This document shows positions 9,042 to 16,782 of a DNA stretch of 44,686 nucleotides, piece after piece. The DNA is from Gammaproteobacteria bacterium (GTDB taxonomy: Bacteria > Pseudomonadota > Gammaproteobacteria > GCA-001735895): assembly GCA_014382695.1 (NCBI GenBank), contig JACNJF010000120.1:1-44686 (forward strand). Reading direction: 5' to 3'. Position 1 is the stretch's first letter; every line of letters begins with the position of its first letter. The notes below the pieces were generated by a model. That model made no database searches. It saw nothing but the letters and a program-made list of their open reading frames with translations, and was not told where the DNA came from. The translations under genes and the position numbers were made by a program.

Positions 9042-9075
9042 ATAAGTGTCGATACAGCACTGTATCGACACTTAT
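9042..9075. repeat. 34-base perfect palindrome between fdhB and fdhC
   Basis: Two 16-base arms (9042-9057 and 9060-9075) are exact reverse complements around a two-base centre. As RNA this is an exceptionally stable hairpin with a four-base loop. It lies inside the operon, 31 bases after the fdhB stop and 51 before the fdhC start. No T-run follows, so an mRNA-processing or stability element, or a protein operator, is more likely than a complete terminator. I found no second copy in the window. Confidence 0.8.
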
Positions 9076-9105
9076 ACAGTCGCGCCGGTAAATTAACGCT
9101 TAACC

Positions 9106-9702
9106 CTATCGAGTCCTTAGTTTGGCATTATCGTAGGAGACACCCCAGTTCATCACACTGGCACCCCGATTAACAATACGCTTACGGTATATATCCGACA
9201 CCATATTCGCATCACCCGCTAACAGCGCCTTGGTGGAGCACATCTCTGCACACAGCGGTAACTTGCCTTCAGCCAGACGATTTCGGCCATACTTTTTATA
9301 CTCAGCCGAGCTATGATCGTCTTCCGGACCACCGGCACAGAAGGTGCATTTATCCATCTTGCCACGCGAAGCAAAGGCTGCATCCGACGGGAACTGTGGC
9401 GCTCCGAAAGGACAGGCATAAAAACAGTAACCACAGCCGATACAGATGTCTTTATCGTGCAGCACCACGCCATCATCGGTGGTATAGAAACAATCAACCG
9501 GACAGACTGCGGCGCAGGGTGCATCAGAGCAATGCATACAGGCAACGGACAGTGAGCGTTCGCCCGGCTCTCCATCCTTGATGGTGACGACGCGTCGGCG
9601 ATTGACGCCCCATGGAACTTCATGCTCGTTCTTACAGGCTGTTACACAGGCGTTACATTCGATACAACGTTCCGCATCACAATAGAATTTCATTCTAGCC
9701 AT
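9106..9702 (-). CDS. fdhB: Formate dehydrogenase Fe-S (beta) subunit
   Basis: This 198-residue electron-transfer subunit carries four cubane [4Fe-4S] cluster motifs. The first is Cys13/16/19/23 in CIECNACVTAC. It is followed by CMHCSDAPCAAVCP, CIGCGYCFYACP and a CTFC motif completed by late cysteines in LCAEMCSTKA. This is the standard layout of the beta subunit of periplasmic molybdenum oxidoreductases. It would relay electrons from FdhA to FdhC. There is no Tat signal of its own, so it should be exported as a complex with FdhA. It lacks the long C-terminal membrane anchor of FdnH, in keeping with FdhABC-type enzymes. Confidence 0.93.
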   Translation of the reverse strand: MARMKFYCDAERCIECNACVTACKNEHEVPWGVNRRRVVTIKDGEPGERSLSVACMHCSDAPCAAVCPVDCFYTTDDGVVLHDKDICIGCGYCFYACPFGAPQFPSDAAFASRGKMDKCTFCAGGPEDDHSSAEYKKYGRNRLAEGKLPLCAEMCSTKALLAGDANMVSDIYRKRIVNRGASVMNWGVSYDNAKLRTR

Positions 9703-9720
9703 TTTTATAATCCTCTCTGC

Positions 9721-12636
9721 TTAAGCTTTTGTAATACGGCACAGGCTGCATTTAGATTCCTGCATTTGTGTTACAGAATCATAGCCATATGTCATTGCGG
9801 TATTTGCGGCCTCACCCAGTACATAAGGTGCGGTTCCCTCAGGGTATTTGGAGCCAAGATCCTTGCCCTGAAAATGCCCTCCAAAATGGTACGGCATAAA
9901 GGCAACACCTGAAGCGACTCGACGGGTGACCATCGCCTTGACCTTCACTTTCGCGCTTTCAGCACCTTCGACCCAGACATCATCGCCATCCTTAACACCA
10001 GCGTTATTGGCATCACGTGGATGGATCTCAACAAACATATCCTGCTGCAGTTCTGCCAGCCAGGCATTAGAACGGGTTTCATCACCACCACCCTCGTACT
10101 CAACCAGGCGACCAGAAGTCAGGATAATGGGGTACTCCTGAGAGTAATCTTTGACCTGAATCGACATATAGCGAGTCGGCAGACGCCAGAATGCCTTGCG
10201 ATCTTCGTAGGTTGGATATTTTTCGACCAGATCACGGCGTGAGGTATACAACGGTTCACGATGGATCGGTACCGGATCAGGGAAAGTCCATACCACGGCT
10301 CTGGCTTTCGCATTACCGAATGGAGAACAACCATGCTTGATCGCCACCCGCTGAATACCGCCGGACAGATCGGTTTTCCAGTTCTTACCTTCTGCGGCAG
10401 TTTTTTCAGCATCGGTCAAATCATCCCACCAGCCTAGTTTCTTCAGCACATCAGCCGAAAACTCAGGATAACCATCCTTGATATCAGAGTCCTTACCAAA
10501 AGAACCCTCTGCCAGTAGATTGACACCGTTTCTTTCAACACCAAAACGGGCGCGGAAAGTCAGGCCACCCTCTGCAACCGGTATAGAAGTGTCATACAGA
10601 TTCGGGGTGCCTGGATGTTTCATGTCACCGGTTCCCCAGCACGGCCATGGCATACCGTAGAAGTCACCATCTGCCGGACCACCTTCGGCCTTCAGCGAGG
10701 TATAGTCAAAGGTTCCCCAGTTTTCCTGATGCAATTTGAGTCGCTCAGGGGTTTGACCGGTGTAGCCGATGGTCCACATACCGGCATTGATTTCGCGTGT
10801 AATATCCTCGATCAGAGGCTCATCGTTCGCGACCTTGATGTTTTTGAACATCTGTTGATCAAACTCGAGCTTCTTCGCCAGCTTGTACATAATGGTATGG
10901 TCAGGCAGCGACTCAAACAGCGGTTCAATGACTTTAGAGCGCCACTGAATAGAGCGATTGGATGCGGTCACCGAACCGTAGGTTTCCATCTGCGTTGAGG
11001 CTGGTAACAGATAGACGCCATCTGTGCGGTCATGCATGATCGCTGAAAGCGTAGGATAGGGGTCAACCACGACCAGCATATCCAGTTTTTCCATCGCCTT
11101 TTTCACTTCAACGCCGCGGGTCTGGCTGTTCGGTGCATGGCCCCAGAAGATCATTGCTCGGACGTTATCACGCTGTGCAATATTGGTTTTTTCCTCCAGT
11201 ACGCCATCGATCCAGCGCGAGACCGGGATACCTTTTTCATTCATCGGTACCGTTTTCTTGGCATCTTCTCCATGCTCGTTAAAAAACTCACCTGGCTTTT
11301 CTTCCTTATCAAAACGCGACTTGATCCATTCATAATCCAGATCCCATACCCGGGCCCAGTGTTTCCACGAACCTTCGGCGAGACCGTAGTATCCGGGCAG
11401 TGTATCCGCCAGAACACCCAGATCGGTTGCACCCTGCACATTGTCATGTCCACGGAAGATATTGGTACCACCGCCGGAAACACCCATATTGCCAAGTGCC
11501 AGCTGGAATATACAGTAGGCACGGGTATTATTGTTACCAATCGTGTGCTGGGTACCACCCATACACCAGATAAAGGTTCCAGGGCGGTTATCGGCCATGG
11601 CCTTGGCAGCGGCTAGTATTTTATGTTCTGGCACACCGGAAACCTTTTCGACTTCTTCAGGGGTCCATTTCGCCACTTCGGCCTTGATTTCTTCCATGCC
11701 ATACACCCGTTGACGGATAAATTCCTTATCTTCCCAGCCATTCTTGAACACATGCCAGAGCATGCCCCAGACAACCGCCACATCGGAACCCGGACGAATT
11801 TTCAGATAATGGTCAGCATGCGCAGCAGTCCTTGTATAACGTGGATCGATCACAATGATAGGTGCATTGTTTTCTTCTTTCGCCTTGAAGATATGTTGCA
11901 GCGCTACAGGATGAGCTTCGGCAGGGTTGGAGCCGATCAGCAGTACCGCTTTCGAGTTATGAATGTCATTATAGGAGTTGGTCATCGCACCATAACCCCA
12001 GGTGTTAGCAACACCTGCAACCGTGGTTGAGTGGCAGATACGGGCCTGATGATCGACGTTGTTGGTGCCCCACATCGCAGCCATCTTACGGAACAGATAA
12101 GCCTGTTCGTTGCTGTGTTTGGCAGAGCCTAGCCAGTACACGGAATCAGGACCGGAAGACCCCCTGATTTCCTGCAGCTTGTCGCCGATTTCGTTCAGGG
12201 CTTCATCCCATGAAACTTTTTTCCATTTACCATTCACCAGTTTTGTGGGGTATTTCAGACGCTTTTCACCATGTCCATGCTCTCGAATTGCCGCACCCTT
12301 GGCGCAATGCGCTCCCAGATTAAACGGATGGTCAAACGCGGGTTCCTGACCTGTCCATACACCATTCTGAACTTCAGCAATGATGCCGCAACCGACAGAA
12401 CAATGGGTACAGACCGTTTTAATCTGTTTTGCAGTGGCGCTGCTGGCAGCCGGAGCCGCCTGTGCCTTCTTCATCATGACCGGAGAAATAGTACTCGCCA
12501 GCGCTACCCCACCAGCCATCAGGCTGGAACCTTTCAGAAAGGCGCGACGATTAATCGCATCGGCAACCGGCTTGCTGGCACTGGAAGTAGCCTCAGTGCT
12601 CTGAATCGAATTCGACTTTTTTATTAATTTATTCAT
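9721..12636 (-). CDS. fdhA: Formate dehydrogenase catalytic (alpha) subunit, cysteine form, Tat-exported
   Basis: This 971-residue molybdopterin enzyme oxidises formate to CO2 in the periplasm. A twin-arginine signal (NRRAFLKGSSLMAGG, Arg30-Arg31) is followed by a [4Fe-4S] site at Cys76, Cys79, Cys83 and Cys111. The metal ligand is Cys201 in HQARICHSTTVAG, the position that is selenocysteine in E. coli FdnG, so no in-frame TGA is needed. The neighbouring His202 is also conserved. Bis-MGD binding blocks and the C-terminal dinucleotide-binding domain follow. The ATG start has agaggtg before it. The gene follows the small Tat protein by 13 bases and precedes fdhB by 18. Mo versus W use cannot be told from the sequence, though moaA is divergent next door. 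Confidence 0.95.
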   Translation of the reverse strand: MNKLIKKSNSIQSTEATSSASKPVADAINRRAFLKGSSLMAGGVALASTISPVMMKKAQAAPAASSATAKQIKTVCTHCSVGCGIIAEVQNGVWTGQEPAFDHPFNLGAHCAKGAAIREHGHGEKRLKYPTKLVNGKWKKVSWDEALNEIGDKLQEIRGSSGPDSVYWLGSAKHSNEQAYLFRKMAAMWGTNNVDHQARICHSTTVAGVANTWGYGAMTNSYNDIHNSKAVLLIGSNPAEAHPVALQHIFKAKEENNAPIIVIDPRYTRTAAHADHYLKIRPGSDVAVVWGMLWHVFKNGWEDKEFIRQRVYGMEEIKAEVAKWTPEEVEKVSGVPEHKILAAAKAMADNRPGTFIWCMGGTQHTIGNNNTRAYCIFQLALGNMGVSGGGTNIFRGHDNVQGATDLGVLADTLPGYYGLAEGSWKHWARVWDLDYEWIKSRFDKEEKPGEFFNEHGEDAKKTVPMNEKGIPVSRWIDGVLEEKTNIAQRDNVRAMIFWGHAPNSQTRGVEVKKAMEKLDMLVVVDPYPTLSAIMHDRTDGVYLLPASTQMETYGSVTASNRSIQWRSKVIEPLFESLPDHTIMYKLAKKLEFDQQMFKNIKVANDEPLIEDITREINAGMWTIGYTGQTPERLKLHQENWGTFDYTSLKAEGGPADGDFYGMPWPCWGTGDMKHPGTPNLYDTSIPVAEGGLTFRARFGVERNGVNLLAEGSFGKDSDIKDGYPEFSADVLKKLGWWDDLTDAEKTAAEGKNWKTDLSGGIQRVAIKHGCSPFGNAKARAVVWTFPDPVPIHREPLYTSRRDLVEKYPTYEDRKAFWRLPTRYMSIQVKDYSQEYPIILTSGRLVEYEGGGDETRSNAWLAELQQDMFVEIHPRDANNAGVKDGDDVWVEGAESAKVKVKAMVTRRVASGVAFMPYHFGGHFQGKDLGSKYPEGTAPYVLGEAANTAMTYGYDSVTQMQESKCSLCRITKA

Positions 12637-12649
12637 TTTTCACCTCTGA

Positions 12650-12871
12650 TCAGCTGGCTGCGGTTTTATAGTATTCGAGGACATGCGGGGTCAATTGATA
12701 ACCTTTCTGCATTTTAACTTCAGCTTTTTCTTCAGCCACCGAAGCTATCGCAGCTCCCGGAATGACAGCGCTGGCAGCGATACCGACACCGGCAAACGTG
12801 GACAGCTTTACAAACGCTCTGCGCTCACTATCCAGTTTTATCTGATCTGACACATTGATTATGTTTTTCAC
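12650..12871 (-). CDS. Small Tat-signal protein of formate dehydrogenase loci
   Basis: This is a short protein (73 residues from the GTG start) with a twin-arginine motif, SERRAFVKLSTFAGVGIAAS, and a short C-terminal tail ending YYKTAAS. It matches the small formate dehydrogenase region Tat-target family found immediately upstream of fdhA in many proteobacteria. Its role is not established. A companion of FdhA during export or assembly is often assumed. The start is the GTG at 12871, six bases after a strong ggaggag site. A TTG one codon upstream is the alternative, and no in-frame ATG exists nearby. It is too small to hold a cofactor of its own. Confidence 0.85.
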   Translation of the reverse strand: MKNIINVSDQIKLDSERRAFVKLSTFAGVGIAASAVIPGAAIASVAEEKAEVKMQKGYQLTPHVLEYYKTAAS

Positions 12872-12955
12872 CAAAAGCTCCTCCCCTTTGCAGGGTGATA
12901 TTGTTATCTGTTTATAAATACGTTAATCGCAATATGCCTGCTGAAACAAACGGCT

Positions 12956-13618
12956 TCATACCGGCATGGTTAAATAGTTGAGTTCAAATGCTACAAATGC
13001 CGATCCAAAACGACCCAGCGCTTTATAAAATATTGCGCTACGGGCGTCGCTAAGATCCCTGAAAAAACGACCCATCCAGCTCTCCATATGAGTCTGGAAA
13101 AAATCTCTCTGTACTGAAAGCTCGGCATTTTCAGTAATCATTAATGAAATAACTTCACATAAAGCAGCCGCATGATCCTCCGGCTCACTCACCGATTCAT
13201 TGCGTTGATAGCCCAGTCTAACCAGATCATCACGTAGGTCACTGAGTGGCTTTTCCATCAGGAACCCGGTCAGATACCAGGAACCATAAGGCACCACTTC
13301 ACCTTTACCCAGGCCGATAAACAGATCCTGGTATTCATCTTCGATGCTATTTGCTGTCAGCATTTTTGCCGACAGACCCAGCATCGACATGGCAACCATG
13401 AGATCGTCTCCATCGGTCTGAGTCTGCTGCGACAGACCGCTCAGTCTTTCCAGCATGGCCTGATCGGGTGCAGCCCTGAGTAATGCGGCCAACAGACTGT
13501 AGGCCGAAGCCCGGTGCTGCTGCTCCGGCTCAATAACGTTGTTTTCCGGAATTTCAGCAATTGAAGCATCTGCAGAATAATCTTCGCTGTAAACAGGCGT
13601 CTGGGCTTGTAATGTCAT
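12956..13618 (-). CDS. TorD-family chaperone for formate dehydrogenase assembly
   Basis: This all-helical cytoplasmic protein of about 220 residues belongs to the TorD/DmsD family, which binds twin-arginine signals and the apo-enzyme until the molybdenum cofactor is inserted. The core begins near HRASAYSLLAALLRAAPD and includes the characteristic EDEYQDLFIGLGKGEVVPYGSWYLTG-type block (residues split here for length: YQDLFIGLGKG, then PYGSWYLTG) and a C-terminal FF-rich helix. Start choice is uncertain: the ATG at 13618 has a gagg site 11 bases upstream, while an ATG at 13663 and a GTG at 13684 would extend a non-conserved N-terminus. It lies directly upstream of the Tat protein and fdhA, which are its expected clients. 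Confidence 0.85.
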   Translation of the reverse strand: MTLQAQTPVYSEDYSADASIAEIPENNVIEPEQQHRASAYSLLAALLRAAPDQAMLERLSGLSQQTQTDGDDLMVAMSMLGLSAKMLTANSIEDEYQDLFIGLGKGEVVPYGSWYLTGFLMEKPLSDLRDDLVRLGYQRNESVSEPEDHAAALCEVISLMITENAELSVQRDFFQTHMESWMGRFFRDLSDARSAIFYKALGRFGSAFVAFELNYLTMPV

Positions 13619-13697
13619 TTCAATATTTTCCTCACCATTGATGGATAGCAACTTACGTTCCATTATTTCCGGATAAATAGTCACCTTTTATAACGTA

Positions 13698-15323
13698 TTA
13701 ACTCAATCTTTTAGCCGAAGCATTGCTTAGTGGGTCAAAACTACCCTGTATTGCTTCAGGATCCTGGACAATATCAGCCACACGGCAGTCATCACACATC
13801 TTCAGACGGTCCAGCGCACGCGTGGTTTTAAACATGTAATGATCCTTTAACTTATGACTCATCTTGTGGATGATGGAGGTCGGCGCAAAGGCCTTACCGC
13901 AGCTGATACAGGCAAACGGTATATCCTGGTGCAACACTCTGGACTGATTCCTTTTCTCCCGGTTATAGATAATTCTGGGCGAAATACTGATCGCCTGCTC
14001 AGGACAGGTCTGGGTACAGGTACCGCACTGGATACAGTGACTTTCGATAAAAAATATTTCCGGGATTTCACGATTGGATCCATCCTGCAGGGCCTTTCCC
14101 GGACAGGCACCGATGCAGGCCATACATAAGGTACAACGCGTTTCATCGATACTGGCAGTTCCAAACGGCGCCGCCAGCGGTAGACTGACCAGCTCTCTGG
14201 TTCTTTCGATCTGCTGATACAGATGATCGAGCGCCTGAAAAATCGCATGCCGTTTGTTTTGCGGCATGCTGTAGGCAGCAGGGGTATAGCCCCACTTCTG
14301 TTCGATCAATTCGATCTGGTCAGCCTGATACTGCAGACTGATGCGCTGCGGATTGATCGTCAGCCCGCTCAGCATTGACTGCAACCACTCCAGCTGTTGA
14401 GACAGTTGATTCTGTGAAAGCTGCGGCGCCTCACTATTAACCAGCAGTACCACCTGTGACGCGCCATAAGCCAGCGTAGACAGGCACAGATCCATACCGA
14501 CACTGGCGATTTCTTCAACGCGAAGCGGCAATACCGCACATTTCTTTGCGAGTGCATCGAGCGCCGGGTCTGGCGCTGCATGAAACACCACGACGGCCTG
14601 TTCGCCACCCTGCTGATGAAAGGTCTGTAGCATTTTACGAATACGGTTGCCACTATCCGTTAGCCGCGGATAGGCATATTGAATCGCCCCGGAAGGACAG
14701 ACCGTGGCACAGCTTCCTCCCCCCTGACACAGATGAGCATCCACCTCGATGGTTTCGATCAGACTGCTGATAGCGCCAGCCGGACAGGCGTCGATACAAT
14801 TGGTGCAAACGGTTTTCCCATTCACTCCGTGGGCGCAGATGGAAGCGTCATAATTAAAATAGCGTGGTTTTTCAAACTCCCCCGTCATCTCCTGCAAGCG
14901 CGCTTCCAGTTCGTGTTTATTCTGCTCCGTGACCGCTTCATGCAGATAGCCCGCCGGCAGCAGTTGCTGCGTCAGTAAGGGCTTCGCATTCAGATCGAGA
15001 ACCATGTCTGCACGCAGGGTTTCAGTATTGCCCTGTTGATCGCTCAGGCGCATCACGAAGTTTCCCAGATATCCCTGCAACTCGATTTTTCTGCCATTCA
15101 ACGCAATCACATCGGTCTGGCCGGGTGCGGCTTTGGCCTGCATCGAAATCAGCGTCAGTTTGAGCGGGGCCGCAAACTCCCGGCACAGACTCAGAGCCGC
15201 GTCATCGCCCACAATAATCACCCGCCCATTCGACTGATAACTGATCAGGCTGGTAGGGACGGCTGGGAACTGCTGGTAGGTCTGTAAAGCCTGCTCAAGC
15301 GCATGCGTGGTTAAATCATTCAT
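13698..15323 (-). CDS. Multi-cluster 4Fe-4S ferredoxin-like protein of FDH loci
   Basis: This 541-residue cytoplasmic protein has an unassigned N-terminal region (about 1-155). A ferredoxin pair follows (CAHGVNGKTVCTNCIDACP, then CQGGGSCATVCP, about 162-220). Next comes a middle domain of alpha/beta type lacking cysteine clusters, and a second ferredoxin pair (CTLCMACIGACP and CIQCGTCTQTCP, about 395-450). The end carries a zinc-ribbon-like CISCGKAF ... CDDCRV motif. The same architecture is known next to periplasmic formate dehydrogenases with DUF3305/DUF3306. It may feed electrons into cofactor or cluster maturation. The start overlaps DUF3306 by eight bases. The biochemical role is unproven. 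Confidence 0.82.
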   Translation of the reverse strand: MNDLTTHALEQALQTYQQFPAVPTSLISYQSNGRVIIVGDDAALSLCREFAAPLKLTLISMQAKAAPGQTDVIALNGRKIELQGYLGNFVMRLSDQQGNTETLRADMVLDLNAKPLLTQQLLPAGYLHEAVTEQNKHELEARLQEMTGEFEKPRYFNYDASICAHGVNGKTVCTNCIDACPAGAISSLIETIEVDAHLCQGGGSCATVCPSGAIQYAYPRLTDSGNRIRKMLQTFHQQGGEQAVVVFHAAPDPALDALAKKCAVLPLRVEEIASVGMDLCLSTLAYGASQVVLLVNSEAPQLSQNQLSQQLEWLQSMLSGLTINPQRISLQYQADQIELIEQKWGYTPAAYSMPQNKRHAIFQALDHLYQQIERTRELVSLPLAAPFGTASIDETRCTLCMACIGACPGKALQDGSNREIPEIFFIESHCIQCGTCTQTCPEQAISISPRIIYNREKRNQSRVLHQDIPFACISCGKAFAPTSIIHKMSHKLKDHYMFKTTRALDRLKMCDDCRVADIVQDPEAIQGSFDPLSNASAKRLS

Positions 15324-15903
15324 GGATTGTTTCCGTTTCTGGGGTAATGTCAGTCTGGATTAATGCGGAATCCTGTACCGGGGTAGCATCTGCGGGCAGT
15401 ACTTCCTGCACCGCATCTGCGGGTGAATTTTCTGCAGCTTCCTGTTGCATCAACTTTTCCGCTTCCTGCTCCAGCTTCTTTTTCGCCTCCATTTCGATCT
15501 GGTGTTTCATATCGCAGGTAACGATATCGCCCAGCTTTTCGAACGAGGTATAGTCATCGTTATAATCGTCCAGACCATCCTGTATGTTAAATGAAGGAGC
15601 CTGAAACAGTTTTCGTAACGCCAGATTTCTCAGTTCATCACTCACGCCTGCCGACATGAAAACACTAAAATCTGAATCTTCGCTGAGGGATTCGATCGGC
15701 GGCATATCCGCATCGGTCAAAACCTCGACCTCCGACTCGATCTGGTTGCTACTTTCTGGTACGACACCAGAAAGCGCTGCGGCATCGGGAAATTCGCGAC
15801 TTTGTGCAGAGATTACCTGATCTTCCTCGCGGCTTTGCTCCTGTGTTTGCTGCTTACGACGCGACCAGCGCGACAGCAGATTCTCTTCGTTGCTGACGCT
15901 CAT
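15316..15903 (-). CDS. DUF3306 protein
   Basis: This is a 195-residue acidic, low-complexity cytoplasmic protein. The N-terminus ENLLSRWSRRKQQT is the DUF3306 hallmark, and a central segment (DADMPPIESLSEDSDFSVFM, LRKLFQAPSFN) is the other conserved part. The C-terminal half is rich in Glu, Ala and Gln and looks disordered. It overlaps the DUF3305 stop by four bases and the ferredoxin-like gene by eight, so translation is probably coupled. The family occurs almost only beside formate dehydrogenase genes, which suggests an assembly role, but none has been shown from sequence. Confidence 0.82.
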   Translation of the reverse strand: MSVSNEENLLSRWSRRKQQTQEQSREEDQVISAQSREFPDAAALSGVVPESSNQIESEVEVLTDADMPPIESLSEDSDFSVFMSAGVSDELRNLALRKLFQAPSFNIQDGLDDYNDDYTSFEKLGDIVTCDMKHQIEMEAKKKLEQEAEKLMQQEAAENSPADAVQEVLPADATPVQDSALIQTDITPETETIHE

Positions 15904-16436
15904 GTGCGGGGGTTTTGAGTGGATGAATCATCCTTTGATACTTGCTTCCAGTTATCCAGCTTACGTTTAAACTTTTTGGTCGCAATATAATGCGTCAGAA
16001 TAAAAGCTTCCGACCACTTATACAGCGCCGGCGGGATCTCCACCGCATACACCTGCTGATCGCCCTCCAGATAAGAGTGCACATGATCGAAGCTGAGGCT
16101 CACCAGATAGGGAACCGGCATGTCATTCGGATCATCTTCATTCGAAGCGACCACATAACAGCCGGGATTAGGAGACATCAGGTTGTGATAGTAACTTTCA
16201 CATTCATCGACATATAACTGCAGCTTAAACCCGCTGTAGAGATAATGTTGCACCCCACTTTCTTCATAAATTTTGCGTACCGAGCTTCCCTGCTGGCTAT
16301 CGCCAGGAATGACCCCGATCGCCTTATAGGTAAAATCGACCCACTGATGACTGGAAGGCCTTTTTTCCATAATGACGGACACAGGCATCTGTTCAGGAAG
16401 ATTCTGATCGAAGTCAGTCAGTTTGATTGTTTCCAT
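15900..16436 (-). CDS. DUF3305 protein, first gene of the formate dehydrogenase run
   Basis: This 178-residue cytoplasmic protein matches DUF3305. The family opens with VSVIMEKRPSSHQWVDFTYKA and contains a conserved middle VYAVEIPPALYKWSEAFILTHY. No cysteine cluster or membrane helix is seen. Function is unknown, and its fixed pairing with DUF3306 and FDH genes implies an accessory or maturation role. It is the promoter-proximal gene. A sigma-54 type promoter ends about 40 bases upstream of its ATG, and an aagg site lies nine bases before the start. The C-terminal 15 residues are polar and probably flexible. Confidence 0.82.
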   Translation of the reverse strand: METIKLTDFDQNLPEQMPVSVIMEKRPSSHQWVDFTYKAIGVIPGDSQQGSSVRKIYEESGVQHYLYSGFKLQLYVDECESYYHNLMSPNPGCYVVASNEDDPNDMPVPYLVSLSFDHVHSYLEGDQQVYAVEIPPALYKWSEAFILTHYIATKKFKRKLDNWKQVSKDDSSTQNPRT

Positions 16437-16782
16437 CAGTTATAACCTTATTGGGCTGAAGTATGGCGTTAACTGTCTGCAAATGTTGTACCAGATTGTC
16501 ATAGCCAATTATCGGCGTCTTCTACTGAACGTATTGGTCAATCAGCGCGCCTGTACTGGCACAATATGTACCGCCACCCCTGCAACGACTGCGACATAAG
16601 TTCCCACCCGTTAGCAGGTATGCAAGCCTTTTATGGAGTTAATCCTCCATTTAATACCCCTGAAGACGGTAATATGAAGACGCACATAGAAACGGGTATA
16701 TTTATTGCTTAACAAAGGTTTGAGTTGTATTGAGCACACCCGCTTGATGTTGTTTAAAACTATCTAAATTGATGAATATTTA
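16437..16782. other. Divergent control region between the FDH operon and moaA
   Basis: This 346-base gap carries the sigma-54 type promoter listed separately. A small hairpin lies at 16633-16650 (atggag / ctccat, 6-base loop). A pair of 6-base inverted arms ataccc (16654-16659) and gggtat (16694-16699) is about 85-130 bases before moaA. Two partly similar blocks, tgttgtacc and atatgtacc, near 16485 and 16568 could be activator half-sites. I do not see a convincing Moco riboswitch or ModE palindrome. Confidence 0.45.
16477..16494 (-). promoter_or_regulatory. Sigma-54 (RpoN) type promoter for the formate dehydrogenase operon
   Basis: On the minus strand the sequence CTGGTACAACATTTGCAG fits the sigma-54 pattern TGGYRYR-N4-TTGCW, with GG and GC separated by exactly 10 bases. 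The predicted start of transcription is near 16467, leaving a leader of about 30 bases before the DUF3305 ATG at 16436. Sigma-54 control would need an enhancer-binding activator, none of which is encoded in the window. Confidence 0.75.

Noticed and set aside
11995-12045. Selenocysteine in FdhA
   Set aside because: The metal-ligand position reads Cys201 in ARICHSTTVAG with an ordinary cysteine codon.
16500-16782. Molybdenum cofactor riboswitch upstream of moaA
   Set aside because: Small hairpins are present, but I could not find the conserved multi-stem arrangement expected of that riboswitch class.
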